From Bacillus sp. NTK071 (GTDB lineage Bacteria; Bacillota; Bacilli; Bacillales; Guptibacillaceae): a DNA stretch of 64,000 nucleotides. A program made the translations under genes and the position numbers. Positions within the stretch are counted from its first letter, which is position 1. Each line of letters starts with the position of its first letter. Below are positions 25,348-34,071 of the stretch, piece after piece. The stretch lies in assembly GCF_017303315.1 (NCBI RefSeq), contig NZ_JAFKOI010000003.1:124001-188000 (forward strand), read 5' to 3'. Below the pieces are notes generated by a model, which worked only from the letters and a program-made list of their open reading frames with translations, searched no databases and was not told the origin of the DNA.

Positions 25348-27453
25348 ATGCCACTTGATGAAAGAAGCACATTTCTATTAACGAAACTTGTTCACGCAAC
25401 TGAATTAGTCACTGTCGAACATATAATTGAGCAGCTAGGAATTTCAAAACGAACGGTACATTATGACTTGCAGAAGATTAATGATTGGTTGGAAGAGAAT
25501 AAGCTTCCCATTACCCAAACAAAGCAGGGACTAGGCTATTACCTCTCAGAAGAAACGAAACAAACCGTTCCTACATTGATGAAGGAACTTAATGAATGGC
25601 AATACCATTACTCTCAAATGGAACGTGTCACGTTAATTGGGGTAGAACTTCTAACGAAAAACCAACCAGTGTTTATGCAAGACTTCATCAAACGCACACA
25701 GGTTAGTCGAGGCACAGTCTCAAAGGACTTAAAACTAGTTAAGAAACTACTAAAAGAAGAAGAATTAACATTACACTTTGAACGATCCGAAGGTTACACT
25801 GTCGAAGGAAAAGAGGAGAATATGCGTAGAATCTTAAGTCGGTTTATGACAGAGGTTCTAACGAATGAGCAGCTAACAGAAATGACGAACTTTCTGTATC
25901 CCATGCTAAAGAACGGTGAAGAAAACACCTATTCGAATTTATTTCAAATGAAGCAAATCATTATGAATGTCGAGCCGGTCTTAAAGGCAGAGTTAACAGA
26001 CGACACGATTCAAGTTCTAGCTATTCAGCTCGTTGTCCTTCTTCAGCGTTTAAAAGGTGAGCACCGTATTCAGCTTGATCCAGATGAAAAACAAGCCGTC
26101 TCCTCAACGAGAGAGTTCGAAGCAGCTAAGAGCATCGCTTTGGAATTAGAACATCAATTTAAACTCTCCCTATCGATCGACGAGATTTGTTTCATCACGA
26201 TGCAACTACTTGGATCAAGGGTGAATTATTCAGAAGTAAGTGCGATAGGAAATCTTGAGATTGAGAAGCTTAGAAAAGTAGTTAGTGAAATAATTCACGA
26301 ATTCCAAGTATATGCTTGTGTACTTTTCGAACAACGAGAAGAACTAGAAGAAGCCCTCTTTCTTCACCTTAAACCGACGTATTATCGCTTAAAGTATAAT
26401 GTTCCTACTAACAACGAATTGACAGCATCTGTTCAAGAAGAATATCCAGAGGTTTTCTCTATTACGAAGCGTGCCGTCTGGCCGATTGAATTGATGCTAT
26501 CTCATAAACTACCAGATGACGAATTAGCCTATCTCGCTATGCACTTTGGTGCCTGGATGCAGAAGGAAGAGATCTCAGGTGTAACGTTTGGGAGAGCCAT
26601 TATTGTTTGTGAAAAGGGGATTGGAACTTCGAACATTTTAAGAGGCCAACTAGAAAAGCTTCTGACAAACGTCGAAGTAATCGGAACGGTTTCAAGAAGA
26701 CAATTCTTGAACAACCACTACGATGTGGATTACATCTTCTCTACTTCCCCACTCCAACACGAAACGTTGCCAGTCCTAACTGTCAGTCCAATTTTGACCC
26801 AGCAGGACAAAGAGAAAATTCTTCATTGGATGGAAGAAGTGCAATCAACACCGAACGATCATACAGCACCTACAACAGACGATATCATTGAAATAATGAA
26901 AAAATACGGCACCATTACGAACGAAAAAGAGTTAAAGAACGAATTAAATCAATTGTTCGCTCCATCACCAGCTACTCTATCAATAGAAAGGTTTGACAGA
27001 CCTATGTTAAATGACTTACTACACGAAGAAACGATTCAATTTGCATCACACACCGAAAATTGGAGAGAAGCGATTAAAACGGCTGCATTGCCGCTTCTAA
27101 CGAAAGAGCAAATCAATTCATCTTATATTGATGCCATGATCAAAAATGTTGAAGATCTGGGACCTTATGTTGTGATTGCACCAGGTATTGCAATTCCTCA
27201 CGCTCGCCCTGAAGAGGGTGTTAATACAGTCGGGATGAGCTTACTTCGATTAGATGAATCAGTATCCTTTTCATCTAAAGACAAGCATCAGGTGAAATTA
27301 TTAATCGTGCTAGCTGCGGTGGATAACGAAACCCATCTTAAAGCCCTCGCTCAACTGTCAGATCTATTATCTGAAGAAGAAAACCTAGAAATGATTTATG
27401 GCGCTACAGAAAAAGAAGATATTATCAAACTCGTATCAAAATACTCAAATTAA
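25348..27453 (+). CDS. BglG/MtlR-type PRD regulator with PTS EIIB and EIIA domains (UlaR-like)
   Basis: A 701-residue activator. Two N-terminal helix-turn-helix domains (about 1-150; ISKRTVHYDLQKIN and QVSRGTVSKDLKLV are the recognition helices) are followed by two PRDs (about 180-395), an EIIB-like domain (cysteine in IVCEKGIGTSN, near 421) and an EIIA domain (phosphohistidine in IAIPHARPEEG, near 616). PTS phosphorylation of the PRDs and IIB sets activity. No separate EIIA gene exists, so the EIIA domain may also feed the EIIB-EIIC transporter. The start is ATG 25348 after GGAG; the upstream ATG at 25300 lacks a ribosome site. Confidence 0.88.
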   Translation: MPLDERSTFLLTKLVHATELVTVEHIIEQLGISKRTVHYDLQKINDWLEENKLPITQTKQGLGYYLSEETKQTVPTLMKELNEWQYHYSQMERVTLIGVELLTKNQPVFMQDFIKRTQVSRGTVSKDLKLVKKLLKEEELTLHFERSEGYTVEGKEENMRRILSRFMTEVLTNEQLTEMTNFLYPMLKNGEENTYSNLFQMKQIIMNVEPVLKAELTDDTIQVLAIQLVVLLQRLKGEHRIQLDPDEKQAVSSTREFEAAKSIALELEHQFKLSLSIDEICFITMQLLGSRVNYSEVSAIGNLEIEKLRKVVSEIIHEFQVYACVLFEQREELEEALFLHLKPTYYRLKYNVPTNNELTASVQEEYPEVFSITKRAVWPIELMLSHKLPDDELAYLAMHFGAWMQKEEISGVTFGRAIIVCEKGIGTSNILRGQLEKLLTNVEVIGTVSRRQFLNNHYDVDYIFSTSPLQHETLPVLTVSPILTQQDKEKILHWMEEVQSTPNDHTAPTTDDIIEIMKKYGTITNEKELKNELNQLFAPSPATLSIERFDRPMLNDLLHEETIQFASHTENWREAIKTAALPLLTKEQINSSYIDAMIKNVEDLGPYVVIAPGIAIPHARPEEGVNTVGMSLLRLDESVSFSSKDKHQVKLLIVLAAVDNETHLKALAQLSDLLSEEENLEMIYGATEKEDIIKLVSKYSN

Positions 27454-27468
27454 AAGGAGAGAATGAAA

Positions 27469-27744
27469 ATGAAAAAAATTCTTGTTGTATGTGGTAATGG
27501 ACTTGGAAGCAGCTTTATCGTAGAAATGAACGTCAAAACGATCTTGAACGATCTTGGTATTGAAGCTGAAGTGGATCATACTGATCTCACAACTAGTAAA
27601 TCTGAAACAGCAGATTTCTACTTAGGATCTACAGAAATTGTTGAAAACCTTGAAGATGGCAACCGAAATGTGATTAAACTTAACAATCTTATGGATAAGA
27701 AAGAGCTAAGGACGGCGATTGAAGCAAATTTGAAAGGGGCATAA
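27469..27744 (+). CDS. ulaB: PTS EIIB, ascorbate-type (UlaB-like)
   Basis: A 91-residue cytosolic phosphocarrier with the phosphocysteine in LVVCGNGLGSSFI close to the N-terminus, as in the lactose/ascorbate EIIB fold. It passes phosphate from the EIIA domain to the substrate bound by the EIIC. ATG 27469 is nine bases from AAAGGAG; an ATG two codons earlier is too close. It lies ten to sixteen bases behind the regulator and three bases before the EIIC gene, in one operon. Confidence 0.87.
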   Translation: MKKILVVCGNGLGSSFIVEMNVKTILNDLGIEAEVDHTDLTTSKSETADFYLGSTEIVENLEDGNRNVIKLNNLMDKKELRTAIEANLKGA

Positions 27745-27747
27745 ACC

Positions 27748-29127
27748 ATGGTCGATCTTATAATGAGAGATATCCTAGGGACACCGGCGATACTTGTAGG
27801 GTTATTTGCCCTTATCGGTCTTCTCCTTCAAAAGAAAGATATAGCAAATGTCATTTCAGGCACATTAAAAACAATCATGGGATTTGTTATTCTGGGGGCA
27901 GGCGCTGGCGTGCTTGTCGCCTCCCTTAATAACTTCAGTAGCATGTTTGATCATGCTTTTGAAATCCAAGGAATTATCCCCAATAATGAAGCAATTGTTG
28001 CATTAGCACAGGATGCATTTGGTGCAGAAACAGCTATGATCATGCTATTCGGTATGGTTGTGAACATTATCCTTGCACGTATAACACCTTTTCGATACAT
28101 CTTCTTAACAGGTCACCACACGATGTTCATGGCATGTCTCATTGCTGTTATTCTTTCAACTGGTGGCTTTAGTGGCGCTACTATGATTATTACTGGGTCT
28201 ATTATTCTTGGAGCTCTTATGGTTCTCTTACCTGCTCTTTTGCAACCATATACAAGAAAAATCACAGGAAGTGATGATTTTGCCATCGGCCACTTTGGCA
28301 CGTTCGGTTATTTAATCGCAGCGGCTGTTGGAAAAGCAGTCGGTAAAAACTCTAAATCGACTGAGGAAATTAAAGTTCCAAAATCGCTTAACTTCCTACG
28401 CGATACATCTGTGTCAGTCTCACTTACAATGGCCATTCTTTTCTTCGTCGTCGCCCTCTTCACTGGCCCAGCGTTCATTGAATCAGAGTTAAGCGGTGGC
28501 ACAAATTTTCTAGTCTTTTCGTTTATGCAGGCGCTTACTTTCGCAGCAGGCGTATACATCATCCTTGCTGGTGTTCGAATGCTTCTTTCTGAAATCGTTC
28601 CAGCATTTAAAGGAATTGCAGATAAGATCGTTCCTAATGCAACACCTGCACTCGATTGCCCAGCCGTTTTCCCATTCGCAAACAATGCGGTCATCATCGG
28701 GTTTTTCTTTAGCTTTATTGCAGGATTACTCAGCATGTTCCTTCTACCGCTAATGGGACTTAAAGTCATTGTTCCCGGGCTAGTCCCTCACTTTTTTACA
28801 GGTGCAGCAGCAGGCGTATTCGGAAATGCAACAGGTGGTCGGAAAGGAGCCGTGTTTGGCTCAATGGCAAACGGTTTAATGATTAGCTTCTTGCCAGCTC
28901 TTCTTCTTCCAGTCCTTGGCTCATTAGGATTCCAAGGGACAACTTTTGGAGATTCAGATTTCGCTGTAGTTGGACTCCTACTAGGAGGCTTGATGGAACT
29001 TCTTTCTTCAAACATTCTGTTCCTTGTCATCGTCGCGATCATACTAGCTGCTATTTTCGTAGTCGCTTCCATGATTAAGCGCGCTTCAGGACAAAATGAT
29101 CAAGAAGGAAAGCAAGAAGCAATGTAG
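27748..29127 (+). CDS. ulaA: PTS EIIC, ascorbate-type (UlaA-like)
   Basis: A 459-residue membrane permease of the PTS-AG superfamily (SgaT/UlaA), with about eleven helices and the segments FLTGHHTMFMA, DDFAIGHFGTFGY and DCPAVFPFANNAVIIGF. It imports L-ascorbate or a related compound with phosphorylation. The catabolic genes that usually accompany it (lactonase, decarboxylase and epimerases) are missing around the operon, so the substrate is uncertain. The operon ends in a strong hairpin. Confidence 0.88.
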   Translation: MVDLIMRDILGTPAILVGLFALIGLLLQKKDIANVISGTLKTIMGFVILGAGAGVLVASLNNFSSMFDHAFEIQGIIPNNEAIVALAQDAFGAETAMIMLFGMVVNIILARITPFRYIFLTGHHTMFMACLIAVILSTGGFSGATMIITGSIILGALMVLLPALLQPYTRKITGSDDFAIGHFGTFGYLIAAAVGKAVGKNSKSTEEIKVPKSLNFLRDTSVSVSLTMAILFFVVALFTGPAFIESELSGGTNFLVFSFMQALTFAAGVYIILAGVRMLLSEIVPAFKGIADKIVPNATPALDCPAVFPFANNAVIIGFFFSFIAGLLSMFLLPLMGLKVIVPGLVPHFFTGAAAGVFGNATGGRKGAVFGSMANGLMISFLPALLLPVLGSLGFQGTTFGDSDFAVVGLLLGGLMELLSSNILFLVIVAIILAAIFVVASMIKRASGQNDQEGKQEAM

Positions 29128-29128
29128 T

Positions 29129-29166
29129 TATAAACAGGCCTCTATGGTTAGGAGGCCTGTTTATTT
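29129..29166 (+). terminator. Rho-independent terminator after the PTS operon
   Basis: AAACAGGCCTC / GGAGGCCTGTTT, loop of about eight bases, followed by TATTT. Confidence 0.88.
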
Positions 29167-29212
29167 AGTGGGATTTTTATTTAGACTTGGGGGAGTAGAG
29201 CAGGTTGCAAAC

Positions 29213-30283
29213 TTAGTTTATCTCCTTATTTTCTTTACTATATATTACAACTTGATAATCATCTCCCTCTACAATCTCTTGTATCTTCTCTGAGTTAATA
29301 AATGTATGGATCTCTTCTTCTATATTTTCAGCTTTTATCAGAGCATTAGGATCTGATTCTTTAATTGCAGTATCTACTGATAATTTGTATGGATCAGAGT
29401 AGAAGGTGAATCCAACTAATTCTACTTGAAGATCGTCCTTACCAATTAATCCTTCTACAAGTGTATCTATAACTGGACTCCATCTTCTTTCTGCTTCCTC
29501 TCTAACTGGATCATACCGATATACTTTTATAGTGAATTTTCCAGATTCCTTTTCTTCTGCGACCTTCCTAACTACTTCTTTTATTTCTTCTATTCTTGAT
29601 TCTGATACAGGTATTTCGAGTGAAATATTTTTCACTTGATCATTAATCCAAACATCAGCTGATTTAAATTTGTAATGACGTTCGTTAAGGCTTGAAGAAA
29701 TCTCTTCGCTTAATTTTAAACTTCTCTTTTCGTATTCAGCATACTTCCGTTTCATTTCTGCCGAAACACCATCGTCATAAGGTTCCTCGTTTTTAGGGAA
29801 CCCAACTTCTACTTTATAGGCTTCAAGTTCATGTGCTTCTAAAATAGCATGACTATATTCAATAATATCTTCCTTATTATTTTGATAATATTCCTCTGAG
29901 CCAGTTACTCCAAAAGAAATCGTTTTTTCTCTAAAATCAATATTTGTTCCATTACTAACTTTATAATCTCTTTCTTTTAATTCATGAATTAAAAGATCTC
30001 CAATGGAATCTACGCCGATCGATTCTTCTTTATCCATCAAATCGTTTAGAAACGGTATTTTAGAGATAACTGATGCCATTGATGGCGAAACAAATGATAA
30101 GCTTACTATTAAACCAAGAACTAGCGTTGCCACAGCTGAAAAATATACAAGTTTGCGTTTACTAGTAATCGTTCGTTGAGGTTGTCTAAGTCTATCTTTT
30201 ACTCTTCTTCTAATGCTCTCTTCTTGCTCTATCGAATATTGCTGATCAAACTCTACTTTTCCTTTTTCAATCTCCCGCTTCAT
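29213..30283 (-). CDS. DUF4030 membrane protein, probable anti-sigma partner
   Basis: A 356-residue protein: a basic cytosolic N-terminus (1-44, including SIRRRVKDRLRQ), one membrane helix (45-66) and a large acidic extracellular domain with two similar halves. I recognise DUF4030 from Bacillus. The topology and the 17-base overlap with the ECF sigma gene are those of an anti-sigma factor, with the N-terminus holding the sigma factor and the outer domain sensing. It has no zinc anti-sigma motif (HxxxCxxC). The role is inferred. Confidence 0.75.
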   Translation of the reverse strand: MKREIEKGKVEFDQQYSIEQEESIRRRVKDRLRQPQRTITSKRKLVYFSAVATLVLGLIVSLSFVSPSMASVISKIPFLNDLMDKEESIGVDSIGDLLIHELKERDYKVSNGTNIDFREKTISFGVTGSEEYYQNNKEDIIEYSHAILEAHELEAYKVEVGFPKNEEPYDDGVSAEMKRKYAEYEKRSLKLSEEISSSLNERHYKFKSADVWINDQVKNISLEIPVSESRIEEIKEVVRKVAEEKESGKFTIKVYRYDPVREEAERRWSPVIDTLVEGLIGKDDLQVELVGFTFYSDPYKLSVDTAIKESDPNALIKAENIEEEIHTFINSEKIQEIVEGDDYQVVIYSKENKEIN

Positions 30284-30842
30284 AATTTCCTCCTTCCCAT
30301 TCCACCATTGTTTCTTTCAACAATTGTCTTCCTCGCGATAATCTTGTTTTTACCGTGTTTGGGTTCATTTTTAACGTTTGGCCTATTTCTCCAACACTAA
30401 AATCTTGAAAGTAATAAAGTATAATAATTTCTCGATATTTAGGACGAAGATCTAATACTTTCTCCATTACACTCTGGTTGTTTTCTTTTTCTAAGAATTC
30501 TTCTTCTGTGCTTTTCGATTTTAAAAACCTCTCTAAAATATCCGATGGGGATTGAAGCAAATTAAATTTCCTTTTTCTTAAAAAATCTTTTGAAGTGTTT
30601 ACCGTTATACGAGATATCCAGGTTTTTATCGAAGAATCGTTTCTAAACTTATGTAAGTTTGTATAGCACTTATAAAAAACTTCTTGGGCTATATCCTCTG
30701 CTAGGGAGTGATCTTTAACGTACGAAAAAGCTAATATGAATACTTGCTTAGAGTGATTTCTAATTAACTCATCAACTTCGTCTTCATAGACTGATTTATT
30801 CCAATTATCATCTTCATAAATAAGTTCATCTTGTTCTTTCAA
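30267..30842 (-). CDS. ECF-type RNA polymerase sigma factor
   Basis: About 191 residues. Region 2 (HSKQVFILAFSYVKDHSLAE, AQEVFYKCYTNLHKF, IKTWISRITVNTSKDFLR) and region 4 (LRPKYREIIILYYFQDFSV with the helix-turn-helix MNPNTVKTRLSRGRQLLK) are complete, and no region 3 is present, as in group IV sigma factors. The start is TTG 30842, seven bases after AAGGAGG; the upstream GTG at 30860 overlaps that site. An ECF-type promoter lies upstream, so it probably drives its own operon. Confidence 0.9.
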   Translation of the reverse strand: MKEQDELIYEDDNWNKSVYEDEVDELIRNHSKQVFILAFSYVKDHSLAEDIAQEVFYKCYTNLHKFRNDSSIKTWISRITVNTSKDFLRKRKFNLLQSPSDILERFLKSKSTEEEFLEKENNQSVMEKVLDLRPKYREIIILYYFQDFSVGEIGQTLKMNPNTVKTRLSRGRQLLKETMVEWEGGNYEAGD

Positions 30843-30871
30843 TTTATTACCTCCTTCCACCTTGCCCTCTA

Positions 30872-30900
30872 TAGACTTAATGAACGTCCGAACGGTTTCA
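30872..30900 (-). promoter_or_regulatory. ECF-type promoter of the sigma/DUF4030 operon
   Basis: On the minus strand TGAAAC (30900-30895), 17 bases, AGTCTA (30877-30872). This fits the TGAAAC/CGTC class recognised by ECF factors such as SigM, SigW or SigV, with one -10 mismatch. It lies 30 bases upstream of the TTG start. Confidence 0.65.
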
Positions 30901-30965
30901 TTCTTTTAAAAAAATATTAAAAAGGAATCTGTTAACCAGTAGATTGATACAAGAAATAACGAACA

Positions 30966-31001
30966 AAAAAGAGACTCCAAGCAAAAGAAGTCTCTGTTAA
31001 T
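30966..31001. terminator. Hairpin between the sigma operon and a small gene
   Basis: AGAGACT / AGTCTCT with a loop of about 15 bases, preceded by A residues. Confidence 0.5.
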
Positions 31002-31099
31002 GCTATTATATATTGAATTCTGCAGTCACCATATAAATAAACTGATTCGTCCACTTCACCCCAGGATTACTTCAATATTATATCTAAATAACTTACAAA

Positions 31100-31270
31100 C
31101 TACTCAACCTGTTCTCGATCTAGCTTGCGATTGATTTCATGAAGCAAATAGAGTCCTCGAATTAAACAACCTACTATGATTGCGAATCCAATAATCAGTC
31201 CAATTTCTTTTAAGCCTATTAATAAAAACCCTACAACACCGCTGACGATAATAAGGAAAAAGAGAAACAT
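31100..31270 (-). CDS. 56-residue membrane protein (short gene)
   Basis: An ATG at 31270 with an excellent ribosome site AAGGAGG five bases upstream opens a 56-codon frame. It starts MFLFFLIIVSGVVGFLLIGL, has a second hydrophobic stretch GLIIGFAIIVGCLIRGLYLL, and ends in a charged tail (HEINRKLDREQVE). Two membrane helices joined by a short turn are predicted. I do not recognise the family. It could act alone or with the neighbouring ECF stress system; nothing in the sequence shows which. Confidence 0.72.
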   Translation of the reverse strand: MFLFFLIIVSGVVGFLLIGLKEIGLIIGFAIIVGCLIRGLYLLHEINRKLDREQVE

Positions 31271-31359
31271 GACGCACCTCCTTACTTATGCTACCATTAC
31301 TGTACCATTTTCTTGTAATTGTTGAGGTTAACTCTTTATGATCTATTGAAATAATAAAA

Positions 31360-31592
31360 GGCTCTTTCCTAAGAGATTGTTGCTTTTAAAAGTTTTTTTG
31401 TAAAAAGGAAACACTTAGCTGATTGGAGCGAAAAGATGCTCGACTCCTGCGGGTTGAGCGGGACAGGTGAGACCCCACAGGCGCAATGTTTTTATGCGCC
31501 GAGGAGGCTCACCGCCCGCCCCGCGGAAAGCGAGCATCCTGAAGCGGAAATCTACCACTACATTTACAGCAACAATGGCTACGAATAGAGCC
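31360..31592. repeat. Dispersed palindromic element, full-length copy (233 bp)
   Basis: Terminal inverted repeats GGCTCTTTCCTAAGAGATTG and the complement of GGCTACGAATAGAGCC flank an AT-rich arm with TTAGCTGATTGGAGCG, a GC-rich centre (CTCCTGCGGG, GGACAGGTGAGACC, GCGCCGAGGAGGCTCACC, CCCGCGGAAAGCGAGCATCC) and a second arm with GCGGAAATC. It folds on itself at large scale. No transposase is present, so it is mobilised in trans or no longer mobile. Confidence 0.85.
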
Positions 31593-31598
31593 TAAAAA

Positions 31599-31630
31599 AA
31601 GAGCAGCTGCCATTCGACAGCTGCTCTTAA
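31599..31630 (-). terminator. Terminator of the aldehyde dehydrogenase gene
   Basis: AGAGCAGCTG / CAGCTGCTCT with an eight-base loop; read on the minus strand it ends in a run of T residues (A tract at 31594-31600). Confidence 0.85.
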
Positions 31631-31653
31631 TCATGTTTTCCTATATCATCATC

Positions 31654-33078
31654 TTATGCTGGATACCCAAGAATCGCTTTCTTCTCAAGGTACTCCTCAA
31701 TTCCGAAGTCGCCCCACTCTCTGCCGATTCCTGATTGCTTATAGCCACCAAATGGTGCAGAAAAGTCGAGTTCAGCATTGTTCACTTTAATACGACCAGC
31801 GCGGATGCTTGTTGCTACTTTGCGAAGCGTTTCTTTATCTTCTCCGAACACATAGCCTGCTAAGCCATATACTGTATCATTTGCGATTTCAATCGCTTCA
31901 TCAATTGTTTCGTACGTGATAATGGACATGACTGGTCCAAAGATTTCTTCTTGAGCGATGACCATGTCATTCTTCACGTCAGTAAAGATGGTAGGTTTAA
32001 CGAAATATCCTTTCTCAATGCCGTCTGGCTTACCAGTTCCGCCAGCAATGAGCGTTGCACCTTCATCGATTCCTTTTTCAATATAAGATTGAACAGTATC
32101 CCACTGTTTCTGTGATACGAGTGGTCCAACATAGTTTTTATCTTGTGGATCACCTACAGGAAATTCTGGAAGTACTTTTTTCACTGCTTCTTCAAACGCT
32201 TCTTTCTTTGAAGCTGGAATAATCATTCTTGTTCCTGCTGAGCAAACCTGACCAGAATTTGTTGCGATATGACTGACAGCTGCTTTTGCCGCTTTTTCTA
32301 CATCTGCATCTTCTAGCATAACGAATGGAGATTTGCCGCCAAGTTCGAGTGCCACATTTTTAATCGTTTCTGATGCATTTTTCATTACTTTTTCACCAAC
32401 ACCTGCTGAACCTGTAAAGGATACAAAATCAATATCAGGGTGTGAGCTAATGCCGTCCCCAATTGTTTCGCCTGTACCGTTCACGAGGTTAAATACACCT
32501 TTTGGAACGCCAACTTTTTCGAAAATTTCAGTTAAGATAATCGCAGCAAAAGGTGTAATTTCTGCAGGTTTCAGAACGACTGGGCTACCTGCCGCAAATG
32601 CACTTGCGATTTTCGTTGACGTTTGGTTCGTTGGAAAGTTCCAAGGTGTAATGAGTCCACTAACACCAATTGATTCTTTCACAACGGTATGATCACCACG
32701 GTCTTCTGAGAAAGAGAACTCTTTCAATGCCTTAGCTGCCTCAGAAAAGTGGTTATATCCCATATTGTAATGAACCTTCTCTGATATGGAGCGAGGAGAA
32801 CCTAACTCTTCCGTAATAACGTCAATGATTTCTTCTTTACGATTCGCATACTCTGCAGCAATATTCTCAAGCATTTCAACGCGCTCTTCTCTACTTGTTT
32901 GAGAAAAAGATGGAAATGCCGCACGAGCTGCAGCTACCGCTTTATCTAGATCTTCTTTTGTTCCTAAACTAATTTTGCCAATGATTTCTTCTGTAGCTGG
33001 GTTAACCACTTCAAACGTTTCTGAACCAGTTGATTCAACCCACTCGCCATTAATGAAATGTTTTAAGTGATTACGCAT
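31654..33078 (-). CDS. NAD(P)-dependent aldehyde dehydrogenase
   Basis: A 474-residue cytosolic enzyme of the ALDH superfamily that oxidises aldehydes to acids. The active-site glutamate is in [11 protein letters not shown] and the nucleophile cysteine in [12 protein letters not shown]; the coenzyme segment [11 protein letters not shown] and TPWNFPTN are also intact. The substrate cannot be fixed; the sequence is of the broad aliphatic/succinate-semialdehyde-like group. The ribosome site AAAGGAG precedes ATG 33078. It is divergent from the SDR gene, with about 210 bases between. Confidence 0.9.
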   Translation of the reverse strand: MRNHLKHFINGEWVESTGSETFEVVNPATEEIIGKISLGTKEDLDKAVAAARAAFPSFSQTSREERVEMLENIAAEYANRKEEIIDVITEELGSPRSISEKVHYNMGYNHFSEAAKALKEFSFSEDRGDHTVVKESIGVSGLITPWNFPTNQTSTKIASAFAAGSPVVLKPAEITPFAAIILTEIFEKVGVPKGVFNLVNGTGETIGDGISSHPDIDFVSFTGSAGVGEKVMKNASETIKNVALELGGKSPFVMLEDADVEKAAKAAVSHIATNSGQVCSAGTRMIIPASKKEAFEEAVKKVLPEFPVGDPQDKNYVGPLVSQKQWDTVQSYIEKGIDEGATLIAGGTGKPDGIEKGYFVKPTIFTDVKNDMVIAQEEIFGPVMSIITYETIDEAIEIANDTVYGLAGYVFGEDKETLRKVATSIRAGRIKVNNAELDFSAPFGGYKQSGIGREWGDFGIEEYLEKKAILGYPA

Positions 33079-33287
33079 AATGTAAAAAACTCCTTTTTTT
33101 GTTTCAGATTTGTTACCTGTCTTTTACCATTTTCTTGTATTTGCCTTCCTAATGACTGTTACCGTTATCTGGTTGAACTAAACATAGTAGTGTTTAAAAG
33201 CGGTGCAATTGCATTCATTATCTTTGAAACTTATTACTCCAAACCGTACACTGAAAAGGAAAAGGATACTAGAAAGGATGATTCGAA

Positions 33288-34010
33288 ATGGCACAAGCAA
33301 TAAAAGGGAAAATTGCTTACGTCACAGGCGCAAGTAGCGGAATCGGACGCGCTACGGCTCTAGAACTTGCTAGAGAAGGTGTAAACGTAGGATTAATCGC
33401 ACGAACAGAAAACAAACTAAAAGAAGTTGCAGATGAAGCAAAAGCGCTTGGAGTGGATGCAAGTTATGCCACTGCTGACATTGCAGAGATTGAGGAAGTG
33501 AATGAAGCTGTTGCTAACCTAGAAAAGAATCTTGGTCCAGCTGACGTCCTCATCAATAACGCAGGCATTGGATTGTACGGTCCATTCCTAGAACTTGACC
33601 CTAAAGACTTTAAGCACACATTTGAAGTGAATGTGTATGGCACCTATCACGTCACCCGCGCAGTTCTGCCACAAATGATTGAGAAAGATCGCGGAGACAT
33701 CATTAACATCTCTTCGAGTAGCGGTCTTAAAGGAACGTCTGGGTCAACGGCTTATAGTGCTTCGAAATTCGCAATTCAAGGAATGACAGAAGCGCTTATG
33801 CAAGAAGTACGACGAAATAACATTCGTGTCTTCACACTGAATCCAAGTCTTGTCGCAACAGAGCTCGCATTCGGTGACAAGCTTTCCGAACAGGATAAAG
33901 AGAAATACATGCAACCTGAAGATATTGCTGAATATATGATCGGTCAGCTTAAATTGCATCCGCGTATTTTCATTAAGCAATCCTTGCAGTGGGCAACAAA
34001 CCCGTTTTAA
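33288..34010 (+). CDS. Short-chain dehydrogenase/reductase (FabG-like)
   Basis: A 240-residue classical SDR. The nucleotide motif TGASSGIG is at 14-21, NNAG in the middle, a catalytic serine in NISSSSGLKG and the YxxxK pair in YSASKFA. The closest class is 3-oxoacyl-ACP reductase-like, but no fatty-acid genes are nearby, so a general carbonyl reductase is as likely. The ribosome site GAAAGGATG precedes ATG 33288. A strong two-way hairpin follows. Confidence 0.88.
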   Translation: MAQAIKGKIAYVTGASSGIGRATALELAREGVNVGLIARTENKLKEVADEAKALGVDASYATADIAEIEEVNEAVANLEKNLGPADVLINNAGIGLYGPFLELDPKDFKHTFEVNVYGTYHVTRAVLPQMIEKDRGDIINISSSSGLKGTSGSTAYSASKFAIQGMTEALMQEVRRNNIRVFTLNPSLVATELAFGDKLSEQDKEKYMQPEDIAEYMIGQLKLHPRIFIKQSLQWATNPF

Positions 34011-34020
34011 TCTCATAAAA

Positions 34021-34064
34021 ATATAAACAGGGGAACTTCACGCAAAAGTTCCCCTGTTTATTGA
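34021..34064. terminator. Bidirectional terminator
   Basis: AAACAGGGGAACTT / AAGTTCCCCTGTTT, a 14-base stem with a short loop between convergent genes. Confidence 0.92.
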
Positions 34065-34071
34065 CCAAAAC

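Larger units (their letters stand above)
31271..31653. other. Gene-free stretch with a repeat and a terminator
   Basis: 383 bases: an AT-rich leader for the short gene, a full palindromic element (31360-31592) and the terminator of the aldehyde dehydrogenase gene (31599-31630). No frame is supported. Confidence 0.75.
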
